A stretch of 64,000 bases of DNA from Topomyia yanbarensis. Taxonomy: Eukaryota; Arthropoda; Insecta; Diptera; Culicidae. Location: assembly GCF_030247195.1 (NCBI RefSeq), contig NC_080671.1, positions 96,955,845-97,019,844 on the forward strand, given 5' to 3'. Below are positions 44,425-55,900 of this stretch, in pieces. Within the stretch, counting starts at the first letter, position 1. Every line of letters starts with the position of its first letter. Under the pieces are notes generated by a model. That model saw only the letters and a program-made list of their open reading frames with translations. It ran no database searches and had not been told where the DNA came from. The translations under genes and the position numbers were made by a program.

Positions 44425-47400
44425 AGGGGTGGAATGTACCTCAAATAAAATAAATAGAAGAATAAAAACGCTCTTTACACTTTTCATGCAAACCACCGCT
44501 CTTCTCTTTCACAATAAAGCTCTTCACTCTGATGTGTGTTGCTCCCATGTGTGCATTCTACTCCATGGCCGCACACTTCATTGAGTAGAAATAAAGAGGC
44601 TCTTTAGTGTGCATCATGGTCCCACGCGCACAGAAGCAGAGGAAGCAATTAAAAAAACATTTTGAAAACGTTCTTCCGATCAATCTTTATCCGAATCTGA
44701 ATAGTTTGATTCGCCTTCCTCCTTGTTTGCCACACACTTAATTTGAATTACTGGGTACAGTAAAATTTTGCTGGGGTTTTGAACAGCATACCGTTCGGTA
44801 ATCAATTCAGTAAAACAATTCGGTTACCGAACTCTCCGCAATCCGTCCTATCCAAACGTCAAAAAATACTGATGAGTCAGCAGTTTTCTCTGAAAATGGC
44901 GACTTGACAGATGATTTGCTGTACCTGTTGTGTAAGTTTTTGACGAGGTTCGGTAATGTTGGTACAATTTTGCCGAGCAATCAGTCAGTATTTTACTGGA
45001 TAATGTTAATGTACCGAAAAGAGCAGAAGTGCTGATAAATTCAGTTAAAAATATTGCGGGTTTCAGCATATTCGCAAAATTACTGAAAATCGTTAAAAAA
45101 TGAAAACTTTACTGCAATTTTTTAAACAATTTGCTGACAGCTCAGTACAAATTTCACTTTACTGTGCAAGTCGGCAAAAGAAATTACTGAACAACTTTTG
45201 GCTGGCTTAGTGTGCAGTGAGGGGAGGCACAAAAAAGAGGCACAAAAAAGATACTCTTCAAGGTGACTTTTAAGCGGTGATTTTATGTTTCCCAAAATCT
45301 TTGATGTACTTTTTGATGGGATTAAGGAAATTACTGCATTTGGCTCACTTTTTGAAACTCCTGGGTTATAATGGGTTAAGAACAACACAAAACAATCTCA
45401 CCAGGGTGTTGATCTGAATTCGTGATTTGATGGAATTTTTTGCGAAGAATTCTCCTCCATCCACAATCAGTAAAATTTAGTCAAGTTCAGATGGCACTGT
45501 GGACGCTAAGCGAGCGTATTTTTTGGTAACTTGATTCACGCACATGCATAGCAAAATAATTATGAGATGTGACGATAAAATCACTACGTCAAATCACACT
45601 ACTCTCGCGATATTTTTGCCATAACACCACAGGAGAAACGACCTACACAGCGATCGATTTCCTGTTAAATTTACTATATTTCACTGCTAAACTTTCAAAA
45701 ATATTGGACGAACACAAAGTCACTTCTGAGTGATTCGGCAGTGTTGCCAATCTTTCGAAAATCAACATTTTTGTGAATAAATCAAATGCACGATTAGGCG
45801 ATTGTCAACATTCAATTACTTCTTATACGTCAAAAATCAGACGAAATATTTACCTTGTTGACAGAAATGTGGTTGGCACTGAGTCAAAAAGGTTTAAATT
45901 GCAATTTTTGAAAAATTCTCACAATTCTCGTTGGTAAAAAATGTTCACCACTGAAAAATGAAGAGTAGAGTAGAGTGGGGTCAAGTAGATCAGTTTTCTT
46001 TGGCGAGCTCGTACGATGGTGTTTTTGCACTGATTTTGACAATAATGATTTTAGGCCTGGACAAATATTTTTCAAGCTAAATCAATAAGGCAAACGTACG
46101 TTTTTACGATGTTTTTAAAATCTAATTAATCACTATATTCGAGGTTAAATAAAGCAATTTACACGCCTAGCAAATCAGTGGTTCAACTTTTATTTGAAGA
46201 GTATGAATACTGCAGATTATTTGAAAATTAGTAACACAAATAATAAACGCAATCCATCGACTCATTCAGGTAAGAAAATAAGGAAGTGGCAAATGATGTG
46301 AAAAAACATGAAATTGCGGAAGGAAATGTTGAAAAAAACATGTTTTTCAGAAAGTTCCTCTGATTTTGTACTTGCGAATAACCTCTTTGGTATTCTCGTC
46401 GTCGCCATAGGGTGGAATTGAAATTGTGCATTATGGCTCACGGGGTTGCTTAGCTGTGCGACGATCTGTGATTGCGCTTTGGAGCATTTTTTTTTTATTT
46501 CTTCTCCCTTTCTTTTTCGATCAGGTTTTTTTTCGATTATCTACTTCAAAAAACACTTTAAATAGGGAGCTTTAGGGGTGTGCGGGTTAAGGCATATTCT
46601 GATGCAGATTAGCACCGTGAGTTAATATCTCAGTCCTTTTCCAATTTTTAGGCCCTAAACTATTGAAAAAAACATTTTTTAGTTTGTTTCCTTTTAGGAC
46701 AATAAACACATCCAAACCCATGCGACTTGCACGACTCTATAGGTTGCCTTATCAGATCTACCATAGTTTGCAGATGGAACTTGGGATGGCAGGCTGCTAG
46801 CGGATTGACAAAGTACCAGATCATGCTGTGTGGGGTGCTGTCCCAGTTAACAATGAGGCGATCGAGATATTTACTGATACGTCATTTAGTCGGACAACTG
46901 TCAGTTTGTTGGTTGAATTTAATTTGTTTTTTTTAATTTAAAAATCAGAAAATAATAATTAAGGTTTAAGAATGATATGAGTGTACTCGTAAGGACACCT
47001 GCTATCAATAAATGTGAAAAACTGGTACATTTTTTTTCCTAATTATAGATCCCTATTATTATATTGTTAACTCACGCGAGTTATCTGCGCGCCTTCATCC
47101 ATGGCGAGCACTTTCCATTCACCTTGAATTGTTTAGAGGCTGATCGAATACTGGCGTCATCTTGAACATATAAAAATGCGTTTTTTATGTCCTCTATACT
47201 TCGTTTTGGCGTTTATTGCATGAAATTACGCACAAATTTCCTGTCAAAATATTTCAAATTTACATTATAGTAGTGACCTGTGGCGCCCCCAAACGGCTGC
47301 CCCCATGTCGATGTCCGAATTTTTTTTCAAAAACAAAAATATCGAAAAACCAATACAAAACTCGTGTTCAGCAATAATTTTTACGTAAGAAAAAACACAC

Positions 47401-48339
47401 TTGACATTTTTTTGCATTGATTAAATGTACTGTACTGAGGACAAACGATAATGCGTTTTCGTAGAACAACGCACGAAATCATAAACAACGCCGTAACTAA
47501 TACAGCTGATCCATAATAACAGCCAAAATGACAGTCGTCAACGATGTTCTCAATTGTGTATCTAATTCAATAACATAAGCGACCTCTGCAATAACATAGC
47601 AAAGATAATGCCCTATACCTATTGTGTCCCCATAACTATTTGACTTCATTCTACTCTGACTCATTTACATTATTACAATTACAATTACATTATTACAGTG
47701 CAAAAATATTTCCTTAAAATATTATGTAAATGAATACATGTCGTCCATCAATACTTCTCTCTCTCTACCTCTCTTTCTCAAAACCGACCTTATTGATATG
47801 AATATGGAAAATATTGCTCAGTTTTCTTGTAGGCAGATATAACAGAAATATATAGAAAGAACAGCTCATGTTGAAGAAAAGGAGGATATCCACAAAATAT
47901 TGAGATAAATAACAACACATATTTTGAATACAAGAATATTTAAACAATTTTCAATTAAATTAAAAATCACATTCGTTACTAATTAGGTCGTTTTTATGTA
48001 TTTCTCTGTTACGGTTATTCAGTTAAAAAGAACGAGAATTTTTGTTAGCATTACTTTCGGCCAAATGATTCTTGAACAAAAACCAGTCTGCCTAATATTT
48101 GCCAAAAACGGCTTTCTGTCAAACGGTATTCTGCCAAACGGCTCGGTCGCCAAATTGGGTTTTGGACGAATAGCCCATTGCTAACAAACTGAACGAATTG
48201 AGCGTAGCGTAGTAGTAACTTATACTAATGAAATTTAAAACAGACGGATTTTTAAAATGATTGTGAAAAAGAAGCACACAATTGTCATTTTAAAACTGGG
48301 TTGGGAAAAACGCACATCTGGCATGGGTAAGATGGACAT
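44425..48339. other. 3.9 kb of mostly unassigned DNA
   Basis: No gene recognised. 44750-45200 is repeat-like, with scattered TTCGGTAA / TTACTGAA motifs on both strands, but no ends could be fixed. GAGTGGGGTCAAGTAGATCA at about 45974-45993 resembles the ends of the TA-flanked elements elsewhere in the window. A CT-rich run lies at 47754-47780. Confidence 0.4.
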
Positions 48340-48904
48340 TAGAGATGGTCGGGTTTCAATTTTTTCGAAACCGAACCCGACCCGAACCCGAGAGCACGAA
48401 AATTGAAAAACCCGAACCCGACCCGAGCCCGAAATTATAAAAATTGAAATACCCGTACCCGACCTGAGCCCGAACATTTTAAAACTTAAAACCCCGAACC
48501 CTACCCGTACCCGAAAATGAAAATTTTGAAAAACCCGAACCCGACCCGACCCCGAGAGTTTTAAAATTTGAAAACACGAACCCGACCCGAAGCCGAAAAT
48601 TTAAAATTTGAGAACCCCGATCTGAACCCAACTTTTTTTTTTTTTTTTTTTTTTTATTTCAATTATAGAGGTTTTAACCTTAAGGTCATTCGCCTCTTCG
48701 GGTTAGAAAAATCTCTTAGGAAAAATTTCTAACCCTATGTGCGGGGTCGGGACCCGAACCCAGGTGCGCTGCGTACAAGGCAATCGATTTACCAATACGC
48801 TACGCCCACTCCCCTGAACCCAACTTGTTAATACGGAGAATCAACCAAAGATCTCGAATATTTTCAATTCTAGGTACCCGAGCTGGACCCTAGGCTCATC
48901 TATG
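48340..48904. mobile_element. hAT-like element of CCCGAACCCGACCCG repeats, copy 1, cut by a SINE
   Basis: Starts TAGAGATGGTCGGGTTTC and continues as a degenerate tandem array (period roughly 45-60 bp) of CCCGAACCCGACCCGA followed by AAAATTTGAAAA-like spacers. It ends near CTCATCTATGA (48893-48904), the decayed complement of the start. A SINE is inserted at 48635-48813. A second copy is at 60410-60674. TIR style suggests hAT; no 8-bp duplication confirmed. Confidence 0.6.
48635..48813 (-). mobile_element. tRNA-derived SINE
   Basis: On the minus strand it begins GGGAGTGGGCGTAGCGTATTGG, containing an A-box-like TAGCGTATTGG (48792-48802), followed ~40 bp later by a B-box-like GGTTCGGGTCCCG (about 48749-48762), the polymerase III promoter of a tRNA-related head. 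A unique body and an A-run tail (T-run at 48633-48655 on the plus strand) follow. Perfect 13-bp duplications CTGAACCCAACTT lie at 48622-48634 and 48814-48826. It would depend on a LINE for mobility. Copy looks young. Confidence 0.9.
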
Positions 48905-49808
48905 AATAATAGAATCACGCGAATCTGCAGTAGCACCATACGCATTGAGTTATGTCTGCCTGTGGTAAAACCGAATCACTGGCGAGTAGAATCCGCGTTT
49001 ATATTTACTTTTATTGAACGTCGAATTTGTAATGTTTTGAAAAACTTATAAATCGTCGATATCTTAACCGGAAATTAGGTTAATAGGTGACTAACTCATG
49101 GGGAAACAGAAAGCTTAATGATCGCCCGTCGGTAATTGGCAATTCGTATTCGACAGTTTACATGGCGTCACCCACGTTACTTATTGGTACGGTCAAACTT
49201 GTATCAAAAGCTATCAATCAAGATTCTCTGACGCGTTCTTGATGTCCCATCATTAGCGTTGGGCCGATCTATGATGGGGTATCTAAGTTATTTTATGCTT
49301 CAGATTATACGGTAAGCGCGCCAGTAGAGATGCTTTGACATCTCCAATGGAGCTCCCGGAACGACTCCAAACTTTTAAAAATACGTTAAAAGCTAGGTTT
49401 AGGTCTGATGGAACAAAGACAGTCTCTAGAAAATAAATTTGGCTTAAACTATCTGCTTTTAAAAAATATTGTGCCCTTTTTAAATTTGAGCCGCCATAAT
49501 ACCACCAAAGTACCACCAAATTTGTGAGTTCAAATCCTGGGCCTGGGTATAAGCCCGATGAGAGGGGGGGGGGGTCAGCCGGGGCAATTGCCCTGGGGCC
49601 CGGGTCGCGTTTGGGGGCCCGAATTTTTATCCGGAAGATGGGTGAAAACGTCTGGTATTCATAGAAGAGCAAGAAAAATAAGAACTGTAATTTCTTTGTA
49701 ATTATTCACCCTATTAAATTGTCATATGATGAAAGCGGAGAAAAATTTGAAAGACATTTTAATCTAATAACTTGAGAATTCGAAATTGTGGATACCAGAG
49801 CTTTATTT
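48905..49808. other. Unassigned DNA with a G-rich element fragment
   Basis: Around 49560-49625 there is a G-run followed by GGGGCAATTGCCCTGGGGCC, resembling the terminus of a hAT-type MITE common in insects. A smaller GGGGCCCGCC fragment lies at 54094-54115. No gene. Confidence 0.4.
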
Positions 49809-49818
49809 TATATTTAAC

Positions 49819-50141
49819 TTTTTTCCTTTTTTATTTCGACTATGTTAGTCACATTTTCTTTTTACATTTTAACGACATTCAATTAGCTAGAGATTACTGG
49901 GTAGGGAAATTTATGAAAATTAGAGCCATAGTACTCAAGTGAGAGCAAGGATGTGAAGTAAACAGATCGGAAAACTAGAAGTGGCAGGGTCATTAGAACA
50001 GGCTTAATATCGTACGGGCTTAATCTTTGTCTTCTGTTAATGAGGGTCGAGCTTAGGCAGTATAACTACGAATCACCCGAGTTCACTAACATATGTCCTG
50101 GTATCGATAGACGTGTCCATCTTTACCGTGACAACTGACGA
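49819..50141 (-). mobile_element. Retroposon 3' end with inverted 5' half (twin-primed copy)
   Basis: The left part (49829-49955) matches 7119-7236 in the same orientation. The right part (about 49964-50131, from AACAGATCGGAAAAC to TTTACCGTGAC) matches 7237-7399 in the opposite orientation. A 10-bp duplication TATATTTAAC flanks the whole (49809-49818, 50142-50151). With the A-rich 3' end on the low-coordinate side, this is the classic 5'-inversion produced by twin priming in LINE-type retrotransposition. Confidence 0.75.
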
Positions 50142-50344
50142 TATATTTAACATTTGTTAAAACAAACGTTCTTAGAGGAGTTGTCTACTTTATGTACTAG
50201 GTCAACAAAACCGAGTTTTTTGTTTGAATTGGCAGAATACTTTACAAAACGTTCAGAAGCCAATTCAATGTATTTTCGAAGAGAACAGCGCCAAACAGAA
50301 ATGCATGCACACGGACGTATCCGTCCTCTTCTGCGTTCGTTTCT

Positions 50345-50899
50345 TTACTGGTGGTACCGGTTGTTGGATTGCAGACACTGGGAGTATTTTATTGAGTGAA
50401 TATTTATTTCTGTAAGATCCACAAATCTTGGTTTTGAAGCTTTTTGTGGTTTGGCATAAGATAACGATGTGCTGTTAGCGGTTATAGTAGGCGGACTTTT
50501 CTTAGCTACTTCTGTACAATGTTTTAGGTGGTCCAGTGTTTTTTGGAGAATTTGCGCATAGGAATCTGCCCTGGGTGCATAACCGGTGTTGTCTGATGAG
50601 ATGTTCCATGTTCGGTTAATATGCATAAAATGGTTTTGTAAAAAGGAATTAGTTTGTTCACAAGCATTCTCACCACAGGAAAAGGATTAGAATTACCCTG
50701 GAAAATGTTCCTCAATGTTATTAAATCCATTTCTCCGTACCTTGATATAAACTTTTTTTTTATCGCCATGTCAGGAGTGGGCAGAGATAAATCGTGTAAG
50801 CGCACCTGTTTAGAGCCGTTGTCTATATATACGGGGATGCTTTAGTTAACGTTGCCGCATTCGTTGGCGTGTTGTATGTTGTTTCGCGTAACGAATGAC
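50345..50899 (-). pseudogene. Non-LTR retrotransposon ORF1 relic C
   Basis: Minus-strand reading from 50899: SFVTRNNIQHANECGNVN, a stop, SIPVYIDNGSKQVRLHDLS, then KKKFISRYGEMDLITLRNIF, NPFPVVRMLVNKLIPFYK and a HPGQ segment, after which a frameshift near 50560 leads into a Ser/Thr/Pro-rich tail (KKSPPTITANSTSLSYAKP). The first block aligns with FVAKNNIQHDVEYENVK of relic A, so the same LINE family is represented. The zinc knuckle is missing. Damage: at least one stop and one frameshift. Confidence 0.6.
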
Positions 50900-51545
50900 T
50901 GTGATTAATGTTTTATATGGTGCAATTGTAAGATATTAGCTCCTGCCACATTGAGCACCTTTTTCACTTTTAGTAATTGTTTCACTTCTCGAATAGCTGG
51001 TCTCAAAGAACATTTCCAAAAAAACAATAGCAACACAATTTATCCACAGTGGGGCTAGTTTTTGCAGGGGATCTATGGCGGAACGATTTTAGCTTGGACT
51101 CCGGGAGGGATGAGAAGGTAGACTGACTTTAATTAACCGGTAATTGAAATAAATTTTTATTTGTATATTTGTATTTTTATAGCACGTTAAAATAATTTTT
51201 CGCCAAAAATGCTTTGTGTTAAGATGGAACACTAATTTTGGGCGTCGCTACAGATGTTTGTGATATCCATAAGAAGCCAATTGCTATGTGCCAAATAAGG
51301 AAATCAAATCAGTTCAATTCAGTCACCAGTACTAGCAGTCGTTTGCCCGCTGTACTCGCAGTTGTTTTATTTGCGTTTAATTCCTTATTACTGCGTTTTG
51401 TGTCATTTTTTGTCTATTACTGCATATTCCAAAAGCGTATTAAAACCGACTTCTACATTAAAACGTCACATTCCTTTCCAAAAAAAACCTTCATAAAAGC
51501 TATGATTAGAAAATTTTCTCGGTTGTTCTATATTTTTAATCCTAC
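50900..51545. other. Unassigned DNA
   Basis: No gene or bounded repeat. A 126-codon open frame extends from 51238 into the next element and ends in its terminal repeat, so it is unlikely to be real. Confidence 0.4.
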
Positions 51546-52493
51546 AACGGTTTTGTGGGGTACATTTGTACCCCAGAGCTATTTGCAATCCCTGTTATTC
51601 CGTTACGGTTTATTTTAACTGCAAGCAAACTTTATCATAAATCAATTTGATTATTAAACTTCCATTAAAGCTGGTGCAACCTATTTGTTTCACTTAAATA
51701 ACCTAACAGTGCCTGCTTAAAATTTGTCTGGGGTACAAATGTACCCCACAAAACCGTTTACGTTAGTGTTTTATCATGTGTATATAATTCGGAAAATTTA
51801 TTATATCTTTTTTATAAGCAAAATATCGATACATAGTAACTTGCGTGAAATTGTATAGGCTTCAACACTGCTGAACAATTAAATCTGTTATTTGATTTAA
51901 TAATGCTAATATAGCAAAGTAACTAGAAAAGGCGCTTGGATCGTAATCGTATTTTTTGGTTTTGATGTCAAAATATGATTTGTATATAATATGTACTACG
52001 CACCACTCAATTCCTCATCTTCTGTAGCCCAAGTTCTGGAACGTACAATGCACTGGTCTGTTCCTTCATCGCCTATTTTAACTTCGTTACTGCATATTGC
52101 TGTATATTTACTATTTGTATTGTATTTGTATTTGGTGTTCAAACAAGCATCGGAATAAATGCACTTTTTGGTCGGTTTTTGAATTATTTACTATTTGTTC
52201 AAAAGGCAATTTAATAATATTTACAACGCCGTATAGATAGTAAAAATCGGTTAGAAGCTTCCGAAGTTATAGCAATATTAAGGTTAAAAAGGGATGTTGA
52301 CGTATTTTTAGGACAAATTGTATAAAAATGAAAATGTGCATAAAAAATTTGCAAAGCACGATTATTTTTGAAAAGGCTGCTTTGATTGGCTTATTTTTGA
52401 ATAAAACTATCTAATTTAATTATAAATTCAATAAAAACTAGGCATATTAGAGCGGTTTTAATTCTGGGGTACGAATGTACCCACAAAACCGTT
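51546..52493. mobile_element. GTACCCC-ended element, copy 1
   Basis: The ends ACGGTTTTGTGGGGTACATT and (right) a near-complement GAATGTACCCACAAAACCGT. A third such motif sits at about 51731-51762, so either a small 215-bp element is nested at the left or the terminal motif is duplicated internally. About 0.95 kb, non-coding, AT-rich. Copy 2 is at 54128-55031. Confidence 0.6.
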
Positions 52494-52661
52494 TACGTAT
52501 AGAAAAAGTTACGAAACTGTTGTAGGGTAAAACGAGAATTACGAGCTGAATTTGCTACCTTATTCTTGCTAACAACAAAAGCTAAAAACTGCTCCACCGC
52601 TACCAACAGATAAATCTACCCGTGTATCATTTTGTCTAAACCACAGAAGCAAAATATCGTA

Positions 52662-53542
52662 GAGGAGCCCGGGGCTAGTTGGCGGTTGAGGTAAGTTGGC
52701 GGAATCCCTTTTTCTCTGTTTCAATTAGACATATAGCGCTGGCTCTTCTTGTGTACCTCAAGTTAGGTAAAACCCGTTATCCAATGTGTTTTTGTTGCAA
52801 AACGATTTGTTTGGTGGAAGTTGTGGGTGATATTGTGTTTTCGAGCATACCACGTAAATGTTCTAAATTTTAAATGCTTTGCGTTATTTAGAGTGATTTT
52901 AAATCTATTTCCCGAATGATTATATTTTTCGATAGCGCGTGAAAAGAGCATCCGTATAGATATTACATCTATCCACAAACAAAAGTAATTTTTTAAATAA
53001 TTTTTAATAAAATATGCGGTTGAGGCAAGTTGGCGGTGCTGCACGTGGGATAAGTTGGCGGTACTATTTACAGTGCAATAAAATCATGAAATATTTTTAT
53101 TTCTGGAATTCACTCCAAAGTAAGAAAATCTTTTTCTTGTGTATCTCGCCAATGTAGGAGACATTTATTCCGGCCAATTGCATAAAAAATTTCTTTTGTG
53201 TAGGGAACAATTCTTTTGTATAGGGAGTACGCGTCAAAGTCAAAATTCCGGGGTATTGAAACTGAAATATAATAGCAAATGTCGGTTAATATACAGGTTT
53301 CTCGAAAAGACATTCAGCACGTTCCAAAAGGACCCTTGAAGTAATTGAATCTCCATTTGATTGCTTAGTTTTTGGCGCATACTCACATACCGCCAACTTA
53401 CCCCGGGGCCGGGGTAAGTTAGCGGGTTTTCCGCGTCACATATTTTTGTCTCTAAAAATGGAGACAATGCATCAAACACTTTAAAAAAATCGGCGATAAA
53501 AATTGAAACCAAAAAACCCCGCCAACTAGCCCCAGTCTCCCC
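52662..53542. mobile_element. 881-bp TA-flanked non-autonomous element (GTTGGCGG family)
   Basis: Left end GAGGAGCCCGGGGCTAGTTG; right end, reverse complement, GGGGAGACTGGGGCTAGTTG; TA on both outer sides (52660-52661, 53543-53544). The GTTGGCGG motif is repeated inside both ends (52684-52702, 53028-53060, 53388-53430, 53516-53530). The ends share GGGGCTRGTTGGC with the 28561-31594 element, so the two belong to related pogo-like groups. No transposase. Confidence 0.75.
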
Positions 53543-53544
53543 TA

Positions 53545-54127
53545 CTTCAACCTACTGTGTCGAACGTGAATAAAAATGAATGACGATCAAAGCGGAAAAT
53601 GGCCGTACTGTGGTCAAACTGTATTCCTGTTTACTTTTCGAGGTGTCCCTTATAATCACCTGTTGGAGAAGTTAAAAATATCAAATTTGCAAATGGAGGT
53701 AAAGATGATCAATGTCTATACCTTACAATTTCATAGTTGGACATAGTGTACTGATTATTTTTCAGACTAATAATCAAGTAGAAGCGTTTATTGCGCAAAA
53801 TTAAATATATCATTGAATGTGGCAACATGAAGTCAGTACCTCTGTATATATAAAGGCGATGACACAAACGTGGTGCGAATACACGGATTATCTCCATATA
53901 CCACTAATAAGGTTGTTAACCATTGTGTACATTTTTAACAGGGCAAAAGAGTACCCGGGAACCCGCTAATTGAAAAACTCGTAACCATAGCAATTTTAGC
54001 AACAGCAACATAGTTTGATATATGAATGAATATATACAAGTCCTCTAATCAAGATTCAAATAAGTAAGTTGAGAAGGGCCCGTCAGTAACACTAGCCTTG
54101 GGGCCCGCCGCCGCTCTCGACGGCCCA
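53545..54127. other. Unassigned DNA
   Basis: Contains only the GGGGCCCGCC fragment near 54094-54115, joined directly to copy 2 of the GTACCCC family. Confidence 0.4.
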
Positions 54128-55031
54128 TACCGTTACGGTTTATTTTAATTGCAAGCAATCTTTATCATAAATCAATTTGTTTATTAAACTTCCGTTAAAG
54201 CAGGTATAACCTATTTGTTTAATTTGACCAACTTAACAGTGCTCGCTTAAAGTTTGTTTGGGGTAAAAATGTACCCCACAAAACCGTTTACGTTAGTGTT
54301 TTGTCATGTGTACATAATTCGGGAAATTTATTAAATCTTTTTTTAAAAGCAAAATATCGTTACATAGTAAGCGAGAAACTTGTGTAAAATTGTATAAGTG
54401 CCGAATAATAGAATCTGTTATTTGATATAACAAAGCACTATAGCAAAGTAACTAGAAAATGGGCTTGGATCGGCATCGTAATTTTTGCTTTGGCGGATGA
54501 AAGAGGTAAAACATATTTGTGAATATGATTTGTATATAGTATGCAAAATGCACCATTTGATTCGTCATCTTCTGCAGCCCTGGCTCTGGATCATACGATC
54601 ATACTTACTTTATATACACGTACAATGCACCGGCTGTACCTGTTCCTTCAACGCCTTCCTGTTTCATCTCCGTTACTGCATATTGCTATATTTTTACCGT
54701 TTGGTATCGGAATAAATACACTCTTTGACCGGTTTTAAACAATTTTGCCTAAAAGGAAACTTAATAAGCTTTACAACGCCGTATAGATAGTCAAAATTGG
54801 TTTGAAACTACCGGAGTTATAGCAATATGAATGAATTTTGACGTATTTTAAAGACGTGTTCTATACAAAATGAAATATTACATAATTAAATAGTCAAAAC
54901 ACGAATATTTTTAAACAGATTATGAATGATTTTAGAATAAAACTATGCAATTTAATTATAAATTTAATAAAAATTAGATATATTAGAGCGATTTTAGCTC
55001 TGGGGTACGAATGTACCCCACAAAACCGTAT
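54128..55031. mobile_element. GTACCCC-ended element, copy 2 (left-truncated)
   Basis: From CCGTTACGGTTTATTTTAA onward it follows copy 1 (51599-52493) with ~85-90% identity by eye. It keeps the right end (GAATGTACCCCACAAAACCG) but lacks the left terminal repeat. Open frames inside are short. Confidence 0.6.
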
Positions 55032-55309
55032 ACGTAGAGAAAAAGTCGCCGCGGCCTAAGTACCGTAAACCGGGGTGACTTTGATCAGCGGGGTGACTTT
55101 GATCACTCGAAACTTTTTTTCCTAGATCGCTTATTAAACCAGAATAATCTACCTAATCATTTTAATTTGAACTGATTTTTACTCTAAACTTATGAAATAC
55201 TGATTTGTTATACTTTTTGAGTATATTGTTCGGTTTTTGGGTACAAAAACTACAAAAACCGAAATTTGACGTTACCTTATTTTTACGAAGCTTCGTAAAG
55301 TGTCTATTT

Positions 55310-55424
55310 TTACATTTCTTATAAAAGAAATGTATAGAATTCGCTCAAACTTTCAAGATTTTTTCCGAGGCCCGGAGGCCCGAGTCTTATATACCAATAG
55401 ACTCAGCTCGACGATTTGGGACAA

Positions 55425-55474
<50 letters not shown>

Positions 55475-55900
55475 TGTGTGTGTGTGTATGTAACGGACAA
55501 ATTCTCATTCGTGTTTCTCAGCAATGGCTGAACCGATCTTATCCAAACCAATTTTAAATGAAAGAACTAAAAAACAGTATGAACGCTATTAATTTGTTTT
55601 TGATTCTGATGTTTAGTTTTTAAGATATGAATATTTGAATGCGTAAAAATGGCGTTTTTTGCAGTTTTTTTAAATTATCTGCCGGAATTGACAATATAGA
55701 TCAACAATTTATATGTTTGTAGACAGCTTTAATGAATACCTTTCGAACAAGCTATAGATTGTTGAAATCGGACTATTATCAAAAGAGATATTAAACATTA
55801 AATGCGGACGAAAGATATTTATCATTTCCCATTGCGAGAAATATGACCAAAAACATGTAATCTATTATTAACGCCAAAACGGCTTATTTTAGGTCAATAG
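55310..55900. repeat. Dispersed-repeat-like segment containing a microsatellite
   Basis: Begins with the small palindrome ACATTTCTTATAAAAGAAATGT, followed by CGAGGCCCGGAGGCCCGAGT, the (TG)n array, and GCAATGGCTGAACCGATCTT. I recognise this arrangement as similar to repeats frequent in mosquito genomes, but could not fix ends. Confidence 0.4.
55428..55488. repeat. (TG)n microsatellite
   Basis: About 60 bp of TG units with one interruption (CTGTG near 55473). The Cys-Val open frame through it is an artefact. Confidence 0.95.

Noticed and set aside
48340..48625. Regularly spaced CCCGAACCCGACCCG repeats considered as a CRISPR-like array
   Set aside because: Spacers are themselves repetitive and AT-rich, repeats are degenerate, and the setting is a eukaryotic genome.
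48740..48813. Possible tRNA gene
   Set aside because: A and B boxes are present, but there is no cloverleaf end pairing; tail and 13-bp duplications show a SINE.
51238..51618. 126-codon open frame as a gene
   Set aside because: Its last third is encoded by the terminal repeat of the GTACCCC-ended element and it has no motif.
55300..55557. Open frame with a Cys-Val run
   Set aside because: It is the (TG)n microsatellite in translation.
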